NCBI GenBank assembly: GCA_963789495.1
Contig: CAWBLP010000005.1
Location: 248,001-312,000 of the forward strand
From: CAWBLP01 sp963789495
GTDB taxonomy: Bacteria > Pseudomonadota > Alphaproteobacteria > Acetobacterales > Acetobacteraceae
Direction: 5' to 3'
DNA: 64,000 nt
Below are positions 55,420 to 64,000 of the stretch, piece after piece. A program made the position numbers and the translations under genes. The stretch's first letter is position 1. Every line of letters begins with the position of its first letter. The notes beneath the pieces were generated by a model. That model made no database searches, was not told the origin of the DNA, and was given only the letters and a program-made list of their open reading frames with translations.

Positions 55420-57405
55420 ATGCCGAACAAACCCAGCAATCTCGAACGTCGTCCGGCCCAGGTGCCGCCGGCGGAAACGCCCGGCCTGTCCGGCCTGCTC
55501 ACGTTGGCGGTGGGCGTGGTGGTCGTCGCCGGCCTGTACCTCGGCCGCACCGTGTTGATCCCGATCACCCTGGCGGTGCTGCTGTCCTTTCTGCTGGCGC
55601 CCTTGGTCAATTTGTTGCGCCGGGCGCATCTGCCGCGCGTGCCCTCCGCCCTGCTGGCAGTGATCCTGGCACTGGGGGTCATCCTCGCGGTGGGCACGCT
55701 GATCGGCACCCAGATCGCCGATCTGGCCGCTGAAGTGCCGCGCTATGCCAGCACCATTCAGCAGAAGGTGGAAACGGTGCAGCAGTTTGCGCTGGGCCGC
55801 ATGCAGTCGGTGATGAGTGGGCTGGGGCGTCAGCTGGACGGTACGACACCACCAAAACCCACCGAACCGGGGACGCCGGCCGAACCCCCGGGCAATGCGG
55901 CTCCGAAACCGATCCCGGTGGAGGTGCATCAGCCCGATCCCACCGCCATTCAGCTTGCCGAACGCATCGTCGCCCCGGTGGTCGATCCGCTGTCCACCAC
56001 GGCGATCGTGTTTCTGGTATCGATCTTCGTGCTGTTGCAGCGCGAGGACCTGCGCGATCGCCTGATCCGCCTGTTCGGTTCGTCCGACCTGCATCGCACC
56101 ACGATCGCGATGAACGATGCAGCCCGTCGCCTCTCGCGTTACTTCCTCACCCAGCTCGCCATCAATACCGCCTTCGGCGTGATCATTGGCACCGGGCTGT
56201 TCTTCATCGGTATTCCATCGCCGGTGCTCTGGGCAGTGGTCGCGATGCTGCTCCGGTTCGTGCCCTATATCGGGGCACCGCTCTCGGCCGTGCTGCCGTT
56301 GACCCTTGCGGCCGCGGTCGATCCAGGCTGGCACATGGTGCTGTGGACCGCGGCACTTTATTTGGTGACCGAACCAATGATGGGCCAGGTTGTGGAGCCG
56401 CTGATGTACGGCCGCAGCACCGGCCTGTCGCCATTTTCGGTGGTCGTCGCGGCGACATTCTGGACCTGGCTCTGGGGGCCGCTCGGCCTGATCCTGTCGA
56501 CCCCGCTGACGCTGTGCCTGGTCGTGCTGGGCCGGCACGTGGAGCGGCTGGAGTTCTTGGACGTCATCCTGGGCGATCGGCCGGCGTTGACGCCTGTGGA
56601 AAGCTTCTATCAGCGTATGTTGGCGGGTGACCCGGACGAGGCGCAGGACCAGGCTGAACTGCTGCTGAAGCGGCGGCCTTTGTCGTCCTACTACGACGAG
56701 GTGGCACTGAAGGGCCTGCAACTCGCCGCCAACGATGCGGCGCGTGGTGTGCTGACGGCGCTGCAGATCGACCGGATCGAGGAGGCCAGCTTCGAATTGA
56801 TCGAAGACCTGGCGGAACATGACGACATCGATCCGCCGGAGTCGGAGCGGGACCAGGATGTTGCGGCACCGTCACGCGCCGAACAGGATCTGCCGCGGCA
56901 ACCGGCACCGCGCGGGCCGGCGGAGCCTTTGCCGCAAGCGTGGCAGGACGGGGCAGCGGTCCTGTGCATCGCCGGAAGAGGCCCGTTGGACGAGCCGGTC
57001 TCCGCCATGCTGGTGCAATTGCTGGGCAAGCACGGGATCGGTGCCCGAGTGGTGCCGCACGACGCGGTGTCGCGCAGCAGCATTTCCCGTCTGGAGGCGG
57101 ATGGCGTGGCAATGCTCTGCATCTCCTACCTGCATCTCGACGGCAGCCTGTCGCATCTGCGCTACCTGATCCGCCGCCTGCGCCATCGCGTGCCCGGGGT
57201 GCCGGTGATGGTCGGGCTGTGGCCAGCGGACGCGGAGATCCTGCGCGACGAGCGGCTGCGCAGTGCCCTGGGCGCGGAATATTATGCGAGTTCGCTGCGC
57301 GAGGCAGTGGAGGCCTGCGTGGACGAGGCGTCTCGCCTCTCGCCGTCCGATATTGGGCCGGTGGCCGGCGAAGGCGTCCCCGACAGCGAAGCCCTCTCGC
57401 TGTAG
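55420..57405 (+). CDS. AI-2E family transporter with an added C-terminal Rossmann-like domain
   Basis: A 661-residue protein, much longer than the 350-390 of the family. Residues 1-370 are the transporter: paired helices near 20-45 and 50-80, periplasmic Pro-rich segment (130-175), then LINTAFGVIIGTGLFFIGIP, LRFVPYIGAPLSAVLPLTLA (family motif) and WLWGPLGLILSTPLTLCLVV. Residues 370-490 are a helical linker, and 505-640 have a Rossmann-like run (GAAVLCIAGRGPLDEPVSAM, VPGVPVMVGLWPADAEILRD) resembling a B12-binding domain but without its DxHxxG. The extra part could regulate transport. A shorter paralogue is at 4374. Confidence 0.83.
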   Translation: MPNKPSNLERRPAQVPPAETPGLSGLLTLAVGVVVVAGLYLGRTVLIPITLAVLLSFLLAPLVNLLRRAHLPRVPSALLAVILALGVILAVGTLIGTQIADLAAEVPRYASTIQQKVETVQQFALGRMQSVMSGLGRQLDGTTPPKPTEPGTPAEPPGNAAPKPIPVEVHQPDPTAIQLAERIVAPVVDPLSTTAIVFLVSIFVLLQREDLRDRLIRLFGSSDLHRTTIAMNDAARRLSRYFLTQLAINTAFGVIIGTGLFFIGIPSPVLWAVVAMLLRFVPYIGAPLSAVLPLTLAAAVDPGWHMVLWTAALYLVTEPMMGQVVEPLMYGRSTGLSPFSVVVAATFWTWLWGPLGLILSTPLTLCLVVLGRHVERLEFLDVILGDRPALTPVESFYQRMLAGDPDEAQDQAELLLKRRPLSSYYDEVALKGLQLAANDAARGVLTALQIDRIEEASFELIEDLAEHDDIDPPESERDQDVAAPSRAEQDLPRQPAPRGPAEPLPQAWQDGAAVLCIAGRGPLDEPVSAMLVQLLGKHGIGARVVPHDAVSRSSISRLEADGVAMLCISYLHLDGSLSHLRYLIRRLRHRVPGVPVMVGLWPADAEILRDERLRSALGAEYYASSLREAVEACVDEASRLSPSDIGPVAGEGVPDSEALSL

Positions 57406-57559
57406 AACCGGGAACGGCCAGTCGCGCTTGCCGGCTGGCAGCACGTCGACCACTTCTGGGGTTCCGAAAACAAGCCCGCAGCCTAAACGAATCAATTGGC
57501 AAATCGCGGTTTCTTCTCCATCAAGCGTCGTCCAATCAGGACGTTGTGGGGAGGCGCGG

Positions 57560-57946
57560 ATGCGGGCTGTTCTGCTGAGTGGCGTGATCTGTGTGGCGAT
57601 GACGATGGTCGCCCAGGCACAGACTGCGCGTGGTCGCTATATCGTGGAGCAGGTCGGCATGTGCGGCGACTGCCATACGCCGCGGGACACGAAGGGCGAG
57701 CTGGTGACGGCTGAGGCGCTGCATGGCGCACCGATCGGGTTCCGTCCGTTGCATCCAATGCCGTTTGCCGAACATGCGCCGCCGTTGGCGGGGCTGCCGC
57801 ATAACTGGACGGCTGCCCAGACGGCGATTTTCCTGCAGACCGGACAGCGCCCGGACGGCTCGCACCCTTTGCCGCCGATGCCGCCCTACCGCATGTCCAA
57901 GGAGGATGCCTGGGCGGTGGTGGACTACCTCAAGTCGATACCTTAG
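57560..57946 (+). CDS. Small c-type cytochrome
   Basis: A 128-residue secreted monohaem protein. A signal peptide is clear (MRAVLLSGVICVAMTMVAQA, cleavage probably after AQA), then QTARGRYIVEQVGMCGDCHT with the CxxCH haem site (CGDCH, about 35-39), and a distal Met in PPMPPYRM (about 110). It is likely an electron carrier in the periplasm, partner unknown. GGGGAGG is 7 bases upstream of the ATG. The next gene encodes an exo/endonuclease-like exported protein. Confidence 0.85.
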   Translation: MRAVLLSGVICVAMTMVAQAQTARGRYIVEQVGMCGDCHTPRDTKGELVTAEALHGAPIGFRPLHPMPFAEHAPPLAGLPHNWTAAQTAIFLQTGQRPDGSHPLPPMPPYRMSKEDAWAVVDYLKSIP

Positions 57947-58059
57947 CCTAACGGGATGCGGGCATGGTGGGCGGCTGCATATCTGCGGCAATGCGGGGCG
58001 ACGGACCTGCGGGAGCCGTTGCCGCGGGCCGAAGTCCCAGACGCCATGGATCTGCTGCG

Positions 58060-58916
58060 GTGAAGCACTGTATCTGGCTGGTGCTGATCTGTCTGTCGGC
58101 GACCCCATGCGCGCAGGCAGCCGAGTTGAAGGTGGCCACCTGGAACCTCAACTGGCTCACCGAGCGTGCGGCCGGTGATCGAGCCCTGCCAGCCGACGTG
58201 CATCCGCGCCGGCAGGAGGATTTCGACCGGCTGCGCCAATATGCGCTGCAGCTCGATGCCGACCTGGTGGCGCTGCAGGAAGTGGACGGCCGCGCCGCCG
58301 CGCTGCGTGTCTTCTCGTCCGATCGCTATTCGGTGCATTTGACTCACGAGCGGCGGGTGCAGCGTGTCGGAGTTGCGGTGCGTCGCGGGCTGAATTACGA
58401 CGTCAATCCGACCTTACAGCGCTCGCGGGTGATCCGTCGTCACAGCTCCGCAGCGGGGCCGATATCACGCTTCACCTGCACGAGGGCGCCTTGCGCGTTC
58501 TCGTCGTGCATCTCAAAACCGGCTGTCCCGAGCAGCAACTCAATCGCAGCACCCGTCGGTCCTGTACTACGTTGCTTGACCAGATCGCGTCATTGCAGGA
58601 CTGGATCGCCGCGCGTCAACGGGACGCAACGGCGTTCCTGCTGCTCGGCGATTTCAACCGCACGATGGAGGGTCGTGACCAGATGTGGTCTGCGCTGCAA
58701 CGCGCTGCACCACTGGTGCGGGCAAATGAGGGCCACTCAAGCCCGTGCTGGGGACATGAGGCCTTCATCGACCAGATCATTGCGGGGGGCCCCGCGCGCG
58801 TCTGGCTGCAGCCCAATTCGTTGCGGGTCCTGGTTTATCAGGAGACCGATCCGGTGTGGAAGCAACGCCTGTCGGACCACTGCCCGGTGTCCGTGCGTCT
58901 GCACATCCCGGAATAG
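58060..58916 (+). pseudogene. Endonuclease/exonuclease/phosphatase family protein, one frameshift as sequenced
   Basis: Exported hydrolase of the EEP superfamily. GTG 58060 starts a signal peptide (VKHCIWLVLICLSATPCAQA) and then the family motifs ATWNLNWLTERA, ADLVALQEVDGR, LLLGDFNRTMEGRDQMW, and the final SDHCPVSVRLHI. A one-base deletion near 58409 (ATCCGACC for expected ATCCGGACC) splits the frame; restoring it gives DLTALAGDPSSQLRSGADIT and a 285-residue protein. Without the fix the first frame runs on to 59160. Substrate could be nucleic acid, phosphoinositide-like lipid or other phosphoester. Confidence 0.78.
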
Positions 58917-59558
58917 CCCGAGGGTCTTCTCGTCCGGTCACCGTGGTTTCGTCTGCGCGGTTGGTGCACCGGCGCGGAGCCGAAGGTTCGATCCGGGCGT
59001 TGCTGCCGGTGGGGGAGGCCGCGCTCGCGCTGGCCCGCTACCAGGTCCGGGCGCCGGCTTTCACCACATCAGCCGGTTCGACTTCCGGCTGGCGGGCAAA
59101 ACGCGGATGACCCGGGCGAGCTCCGTCGCTTCTGGCTGTGTAACGCCATGGCAAAGTTAATTCCGGTATCGTTGCTACAAAGCAAGTTCCCCGGGCAGGA
59201 TGGCTCGGTCGAGGAATTTGACGATCGTCCGGTCCGCTATCGTGCCAATATCGACCGGCAGGATCCGCCCTTCCATCGCAGGGCTGGTGAGAAGCCCGCG
59301 ATCGCCGGGCAGGAGGAGCGCGACATCGTCGCCTTTCCCGGCACCTTGACCGACGTTTTCCGGCCCGGCAGTCCATGGCGGGCGGGGCCGCGCGCCGGCC
59401 TTGGCGTTCCGCATCGTGTGCCGCCCGACAGGTCCAGGACTTGGTCACGCCGCCGAACGGCTAGCCAGTGCACGACCCGGCACCATTGACAGTTTCTTGA
59501 ACCCGCGGTTACGCCCCGGTCATCACCGCAGCGCCGAAACCGCAAGGAGCCTAATCGG
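58917..59558. other. Intergenic with unassigned short frames
   Basis: About 640 bases before fabD. A plus frame 59148-59489 (113 codons; GQDGSVEEFDDRPVRYRAN-like) and a minus frame 59175-59414 (79 codons; LTSPAMEGRILPVDIGTIAD-like) both look weakly protein-like, but overlap, so at most one is real and neither is recognised. Confidence 0.35.
59486..59514 (+). promoter_or_regulatory. Candidate promoter of the fab operon
   Basis: TTGACA (59486-59491), an exact -35 consensus, with a 17-base spacer to TTACGC (59509-59514), a poor -10. It lies about 68 bases before fabD. Given the alphaproteobacterial tolerance of weak -10 elements it is reasonable but unproven. Confidence 0.4.
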
Positions 59559-60527
59559 ATGCCGGTTCACGCCTTCATCTTCCCCGGACAGGGCAGCCAG
59601 GCCGTCGGCATGGGGCGCGACCTCGCCGCCGCCTTCGCGCCGGCACGCGAGGTGTTCGAGGAGGTGGACGAAACCCTCCACCAGAAGCTCTCCCTCCTGA
59701 TGTTCGAGGGCCCCGCGGAGGAGCTCACCCTGACGGAGAACGCCCAGCCCGCCCTGATGGCGCACTCGCTTGCCGTCCTGCGGGTGCTGGAAAAGGAAGG
59801 TGGGTTCGGGCTGAAGCAGAAGGCGGCACTGGTGGCGGGGCACTCGCTGGGCGAGTACAGCGCGCTCGCGGCGGCAGGGGCGTTCTCGCTGGGCAACACC
59901 GCCCGCCTGCTGAAGCTGCGCGGCCAGACCATGCAGAAGGCAGTCCCCGCCGGCACCGGCGCGATGGCCGCGCTGCTCGGCGCGGACATGGCGCAGGCCC
60001 AGGAAATCTGCGAGGCAGCCGCCCCGGTGCCCGACAGCGCAACCAACGAACGCCAGGTGGTGCAGCCAGCCAACGATAACGGTGCCGGCCAGGTGGTGAT
60101 CTCCGGCCACCGTGAGGCGGTGGAACGCGCGGTTCCGATCGCCAGCGCCATGGGCATCCGCCGCGCCATGCTGTTGCCGGTCTCTGCCCCGTTCCACTGT
60201 GCGCTGATGGCGCCCGCGGCGGATGCCATGGCTGAAGCCTTCGAATCGACCCCGCCCACCGCGCCGATCGTCCCGCTGATCGCCAACGTGACGGCCGCCA
60301 AGGCGACCGACCCGGCGGAGATCGCCGATTTGCTGGTCCGCCAGGTCACCGCCACCGTCCGCTGGCGCGAATGCGTGGAGACCATGATATCGCTCGGCGT
60401 CGACAGCTTCCTGGAACTGGGCGCCGGCAAGGTGCTGTCCGGGCTGATCCGACGCATTGCCCCCGAAGCGAAATCCGCCTCGGCCGCCACTCCGGCGGAG
60501 ATCGAGGCGGCGTTGAAGACCCTCTGA
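59559..60527 (+). CDS. fabD: Malonyl-CoA:ACP transacylase
   Basis: A 322-residue acyltransferase loading malonate onto ACP. VHAFIFPGQGSQAVGMGRDL at the start, nucleophile Ser in VAGHSLGEYSALAAAGAFSL (GHSLG), QQ/Arg region in AKATDPAEIADLLVRQVTAT, and the catalytic His in LPVSAPFHCALMAPAADAMA. First gene of the fab operon; AAGGAGCC precedes the ATG. 16 bases to the fabG start. Confidence 0.94.
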   Translation: MPVHAFIFPGQGSQAVGMGRDLAAAFAPAREVFEEVDETLHQKLSLLMFEGPAEELTLTENAQPALMAHSLAVLRVLEKEGGFGLKQKAALVAGHSLGEYSALAAAGAFSLGNTARLLKLRGQTMQKAVPAGTGAMAALLGADMAQAQEICEAAAPVPDSATNERQVVQPANDNGAGQVVISGHREAVERAVPIASAMGIRRAMLLPVSAPFHCALMAPAADAMAEAFESTPPTAPIVPLIANVTAAKATDPAEIADLLVRQVTATVRWRECVETMISLGVDSFLELGAGKVLSGLIRRIAPEAKSASAATPAEIEAALKTL

Positions 60528-60543
60528 TCGAGAGGCCAAGATC

Positions 60544-61282
60544 ATGTTCCGCCTGGACGGTAAAGCGGCGCTGGTAACCGGCGCTTCGGGTGGCATCGGT
60601 GCCGGAATTGCCCGCGCTCTGCATGCGCAAGGTGCGTCCGTGGTGCTGTCCGGCACGCGGCGGGAGGCGCTGGACACACTGGCGGTCGAACTGGGCGAGC
60701 GGGCGCATGTCTGCCCAGCCGACCTGCGTGATGCGGCCGCGCCGGACGCGCTGCTGGAAGCCGCGGAAGTGGCGGCCGGGCCGTTGCACATCCTGGTGAA
60801 CAACGCCGGCTTCACCCGCGACATGCTGGCGCTGCGCATGAGCGATGACGACTGGCAGTCGGTGCTGGAGGTGGACCTGTCTGCGCCGTTTCGCCTGAAC
60901 TCGGGCGGCGCTGCGCGGCATGCTCCGGCGGCGGGCGGGGCGGATCATCAACATCGCATCGATCGTGGCCGCGACCGGCAATGCCGGCCAGGCGAATTAC
61001 GCCGCCGCCAAGGCGGGTTTAGTGGGCATGACCAAGGCTTTGGCGCAGGAAGTTGCCTCGCGCGGCGTCACGGTCAATGTGGTGGCGCCGGGCTTCATCG
61101 TAACCCCGATGACCGACAAGCTGTCGGAACAGCAGAAGGCGAAGCTGACCGGCGCGATCCCGCTGGCGAGGCTCGGGCAGCCGGCGGACGTGGCCGCGGC
61201 GGTGGTCTATCTCGCGGCTGACGAGGCGGGGTGGGTCACCGGCGCCACACTGCACGTAAATGGCGGAATGGCCATGGTGTGA
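60544..61282 (+). pseudogene. fabG: 3-oxoacyl-ACP reductase, one frameshift as sequenced (likely intact in the organism)
   Basis: NADPH-dependent SDR reducing 3-oxoacyl-ACP in fatty-acid elongation. TGASGGIGAGIARALHAQG, LVNNAGFTRDMLALRMSDDD, catalytic IASIVAATGNAGQANYAAAK (Ser, YxxxK) and NVVAPGFIVTPMTDKLSEQQ are canonical. One extra G in the GGG at 60903-60905 breaks the frame; without it the protein is 245 residues, the exact usual size. Because fabG is essential and operon context is intact, I read the shift as a base-call or consensus error. 168 bases to acpP. Confidence 0.87.
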
Positions 61283-61450
61283 CCCGGGGTTCGCTTTGCG
61301 GGCGACCTTTCTCGGGTAGGGAAACCATGCTAAGCGGCCCGAAGCTTCGTCCGGCACGGGTGCGGCGGCACCGATCGGGTCCTGCCCGGCGGCCAATCGA
61401 ACCGGGCGAGATGTGTTATGCGGGACCCTAATCCAGGAGTGGCTGAGCCG

Positions 61451-61690
61451 ATGAGCGAGATCGCCGATAAGGTAAAGAAGATCGTGGTGGAGCATCTCGG
61501 CGTCGAGGAGTCCAAAGTGACTCCGGAGGCTTCCTTCATCGACGACCTGGGAGCCGACAGCCTGGACACCGTCGAGTTGGTGATGGCGTTCGAGGAGGCC
61601 TTCAGCGTCGAAATTCCTGAGGACGCCGCCGAGAAGATCAGCACCGTGAAGGATGCCATCGACTATATCGAGAAGCAGAAGGCCGCCTGA
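61451..61690 (+). CDS. acpP: Acyl carrier protein
   Basis: A 79-residue acidic four-helix protein. MSEIADKVKKIVVEHLGVEE, the phosphopantetheine Ser in DLGADSLDTVELVMAFEEAF (DSLD), and EIPEDAAEKISTVKDAIDYI match AcpP. AGGAG lies 11 bases before the ATG. It carries growing acyl chains for the surrounding fab enzymes. An upstream in-frame start at 61418 is not supported. Confidence 0.95.
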   Translation: MSEIADKVKKIVVEHLGVEESKVTPEASFIDDLGADSLDTVELVMAFEEAFSVEIPEDAAEKISTVKDAIDYIEKQKAA

Positions 61691-61719
61691 AGCGGCGCCT
61701 ACCGGAGGATTTGCAGCTG

Positions 61720-62982
61720 ATGCGGCGTGTGGTGGTGACGGGCATGGGCATTGCCTGTCCCCTGGGGATCGGGGTCGAGCATGTCTGGCAACGCCTGATC
61801 AATTCGGAATCGGGGATCGCGGCGATCCAGTCCTTCGATACGAAGGAGCTGGCTTGCAAGGTGGCCGGCCAGGTGCCCCAGGGCGCCAAGGCCGAGGGCC
61901 GGCTGGATATCGCTGAGTGGATCCCCGTAAAGGACCAGAAGAAGATGGATCGGTTCATCCATCTGGCGATGGTCGCGGGCGCCCAAGCGGTGGAGGATTC
62001 CGGCTGGGTGCCGGAAACCGAGGAGGAGCGCGACGCCACTGGCGTAATGATCGGCTCCGGAATCGGCGGTCTGCAGACGATTTTCGAGGCATCGATCCAG
62101 GTGCACGAAGGCCGCGCCCGGCGTCTGTCGCCGTTCTTCATCCCATCGGCCCTGATCAACCTGGCCTCTGGCAATCTGTCGATCAAATACGGCTTCAAGG
62201 GGCCGAACCACTCGGTGGTGACAGCTTGTGCGACCGGCGTGCACGCGATCGGCGATGCGTCGCGGCTGATCATGCTGGGCGATGCCGACGTGATGGTCGC
62301 CGGCGGCGCCGAGGCGACCGTCTGCGAGCTTGGCATTGCTGGATTCTGCGCCTCACGGGCGCTGTCTACCGGCTTCAACGATCGGCCTGCCGAGGCGTCT
62401 CGCCCCTGGGACAAGGATCGAGATGGTTTCGTAATGGGCGAGGGCTCCGGCATTCTGGTGCTGGAGGAGTACGAGCACGCGAAGCGGCGTGGCGCCAAGA
62501 TCTACGCGGAGATCGCGGGTTACGGCATGTCTGGTGACGCCTACCACATCACCGCTCCGGCGGATGGCCATGACGGCGCCTTCCGCTCAATGAAGGCGGC
62601 GATGAAGAATGGCGGCGTCGATCCGGCCGACATCCAGTATGTCAATGCGCACGGGACCTCCACGCCCCTGGGCGACGATCTGGAGCTGGAGGCGGTGGAA
62701 CGCCTGTTCGGCAACTCCGCGAGTGCTCTGGCAATGTCCTCTACCAAATCCGCCACGGGTCATTTGCTTGGTGCGGCCGGCGCGGTGGAGGCGATCTTCT
62801 CCATCCTGGCAGTGCGCGACAATGTTGCACCGCCGACCTTGAATCTGGAGCAACCGAGCCGGGAAAGCCGCATCGACCGGGTGGCCAAAACCGCGCAGCA
62901 GCGCAAGATCGAACTCGCTCTGTCCAACAGTTTCGGCTTTGGCGGCACCAACGCCTCCGTCATCTTCCGCGCCGCCGCCTGA
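61720..62982 (+). CDS. fabF: 3-oxoacyl-ACP synthase II
   Basis: A 420-residue condensing enzyme extending acyl-ACP by two carbons. MRRVVVTGMGIACPLGIGVE, catalytic Cys in NHSVVTACATGVHAIGDASR, first His in YVNAHGTSTPLGDDLELEAV, second in SSTKSATGHLLGAAGAVEAI, and NSFGFGGTNASVIF at the end are complete. GGAGG precedes ATG 61720 by 11 bases; a TTG at 61711 is possible but too close to it. Overlaps mltG by 44 bases. Confidence 0.95.
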   Translation: MRRVVVTGMGIACPLGIGVEHVWQRLINSESGIAAIQSFDTKELACKVAGQVPQGAKAEGRLDIAEWIPVKDQKKMDRFIHLAMVAGAQAVEDSGWVPETEEERDATGVMIGSGIGGLQTIFEASIQVHEGRARRLSPFFIPSALINLASGNLSIKYGFKGPNHSVVTACATGVHAIGDASRLIMLGDADVMVAGGAEATVCELGIAGFCASRALSTGFNDRPAEASRPWDKDRDGFVMGEGSGILVLEEYEHAKRRGAKIYAEIAGYGMSGDAYHITAPADGHDGAFRSMKAAMKNGGVDPADIQYVNAHGTSTPLGDDLELEAVERLFGNSASALAMSSTKSATGHLLGAAGAVEAIFSILAVRDNVAPPTLNLEQPSRESRIDRVAKTAQQRKIELALSNSFGFGGTNASVIFRAAA

Positions 62983-63982
62983 CGCAGGGCAGCCCGAGGC
63001 ACGCGTTGCTCTGCTCCGGGTCTGCCTGGCGCTGGTGGTTGTGGCTGCATGTTTTGCGGCGGGCGCTTGGGGCGGACGTTATGCGATGGATCGCCCCGGA
63101 CCGTTGCCGGATGAACGCGCCGTCGTCATTCCCCGCGGCGGTGTGACCGACGTGGCGGCCACCTTGCAGGCGCAGGAGATCATCGCCGCCCCGTTGCTGT
63201 TCCGGCTCCTGGTCGCGACCAGCGCTCGGGAAGGACCGGTGCATGCCGCGGAACTGCAATTTCCAGCCCACGCGTCCATGCGCCAGGTGCTGTCGGTGCT
63301 GCGGACGGCGCGACCGGTGGAGCACTTCCTGACCATTCCGGAGGGGCTGACGGCACATCAGATCGCGGCCTTGCTGGCAGGTGCCGACGCAGCAACCGGA
63401 TCAGTCTCGGTGCCGCCGGAGGGCAGCGTTCTGCCGCAGACCTATGCGTATGAGTACGGCACCGCACGGGCCGCCATTCTGGCCCGAGCCGAAGCCGCGA
63501 TGACCAAAGAACTCGCCGATGCCTGGGCCCATCGCGCGCCCGGCCTGGGTTTGGCCACCGCTCGCGAGGCGCTGATTCTCGCCAGCATCGTGGAACGCGA
63601 GACCGCCGTTCCGGCCGAGCGGCCGCATGTCGCGGCGGTGTTCCTCAATCGCCTGCGGGCCGGCATGCGGCTGCAGGCAGACCCGACCGTCGCCTATGCG
63701 GCGAGCGACGGGCGTGGCGCGCTGGATCGCAAACTGACCCGTGGCGATCTGGAGCGCGACGATCCATTCAACACCTATCGGAGCGCCGGGCTGCCACCTG
63801 GCCCGATCTGCTCGCCGGGCCTCGCGTCAATCCAGGCCGTGCTGCATCCCCAGGCGAGCGACGACCTGTATTTTGTCGCCGATGGCACTGGTGGCCACGT
63901 CTTTGCCCGCACCCTGCAGCAGCATGCACGCAACGTGGCGCAATGGCGGGCAATTCAATCGCGTGACGGAACCACGCGCTGA
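62939..63982 (+). CDS. mltG: Endolytic murein transglycosylase MltG, TTG start inferred
   Basis: A 347-residue inner-membrane lytic transglycosylase that cuts nascent glycan and releases its end. N-terminal hydrophobic helix (ALLRVCLALVVVAACFAAGA, about 24-43), LysM-like YceG region, catalytic Glu in LILASIVERETAVPAERPHV, and the active-site loop DPFNTYRSAGLPPGPICSPG. The long frame needs the TTG at 62939, giving a 44-base overlap with fabF; the only other starts lie inside the membrane helix. fabF-mltG adjacency is a common alphaproteobacterial arrangement. Stop at 63982. Confidence 0.88.
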   Translation: MAAPTPPSSSAPPPDAGQPEARVALLRVCLALVVVAACFAAGAWGGRYAMDRPGPLPDERAVVIPRGGVTDVAATLQAQEIIAAPLLFRLLVATSAREGPVHAAELQFPAHASMRQVLSVLRTARPVEHFLTIPEGLTAHQIAALLAGADAATGSVSVPPEGSVLPQTYAYEYGTARAAILARAEAAMTKELADAWAHRAPGLGLATAREALILASIVERETAVPAERPHVAAVFLNRLRAGMRLQADPTVAYAASDGRGALDRKLTRGDLERDDPFNTYRSAGLPPGPICSPGLASIQAVLHPQASDDLYFVADGTGGHVFARTLQQHARNVAQWRAIQSRDGTTR

Positions 63983-64000
63983 CGTTACCGGCGGGCCGTC

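Noticed and set aside
59080..59110. GGTTCGACTTCC resembling a tRNA T-arm
   Set aside because: No cloverleaf or acceptor stem can be formed around it.

Overview
The window is GC-rich chromosomal DNA from an alphaproteobacterium. The family-level features point to Acetobacteraceae (Rhodopila/Roseomonas-like): Hint-domain secreted proteins, GC-rich stem-loop intergenic repeats, short conserved Rhodospirillales-type proteins, many CaiB/BaiF CoA-transferases and solute-import genes, and a dcd-murA locus next to a small basic protein. The genus call is inference. The window carries no rRNA, no CRISPR array and no recognisable phage or insertion sequence. I see one tRNA (Thr, anticodon GGT).

Layout. 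1-8.3 kb: a frameshifted NDP-forming acyl-CoA synthetase, a phosphodiesterase, 3-hydroxyisobutyryl-CoA hydrolase, an AI-2E-type permease, a DUF1194 protein, and a CaiB CoA-transferase with a crotonase. 8.3-22.2 kb: two enolase-superfamily (MR/MLE) enzymes, a PAS-PAS hybrid histidine kinase, a second CaiB CoA-transferase and a complete dipeptide-type ABC importer operon (solute-binding protein, two permeases, two ATPases) behind a good sigma70-like promoter. 23-32.6 kb: thrS-infC, a DHDPS-family lyase, a YcgN-type protein, a convergent luciferase-like monooxygenase and YihY pair (both frameshifted), and an amidase/membrane protein/FAD oxidase operon. 32.7-48 kb: gamma-glutamyltransferase, CsaA, Uma2, gpt, a heptose nucleotidyltransferase-phosphatase fusion, assorted oxidoreductases, PII, a UbiH-type hydroxylase, Ndk, an ABC-F ATPase, a broken Hint-domain gene and tRNA-Thr. 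48.4-58.9 kb: dcd-murA, a ferritin-like protein, leuA behind what looks like a leucine attenuator, a second AI-2E-type permease with an extra C-terminal domain, a cytochrome c and an exo/endonuclease. 59.5-64 kb: the fatty-acid synthesis operon fabD-fabG-acpP-fabF-mltG.

The most notable non-coding signal is upstream of leuA. A short ORF has five Leu codons in its last ten sense codons and ends inside the first arm of a set of mutually exclusive stem-loops, which is classical attenuation architecture. infC appears to use an AUA start. Two diverged copies of a roughly 190-bp interspersed element sit at 44.8 and 52.0 kb. The hint of a sequencing problem is strong: nineteen of the twenty frame breaks in otherwise conserved genes, including essential fabG, are single-base insertions. 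They cluster in a few tracts, as expected from unpolished long-read consensus rather than from gene decay.
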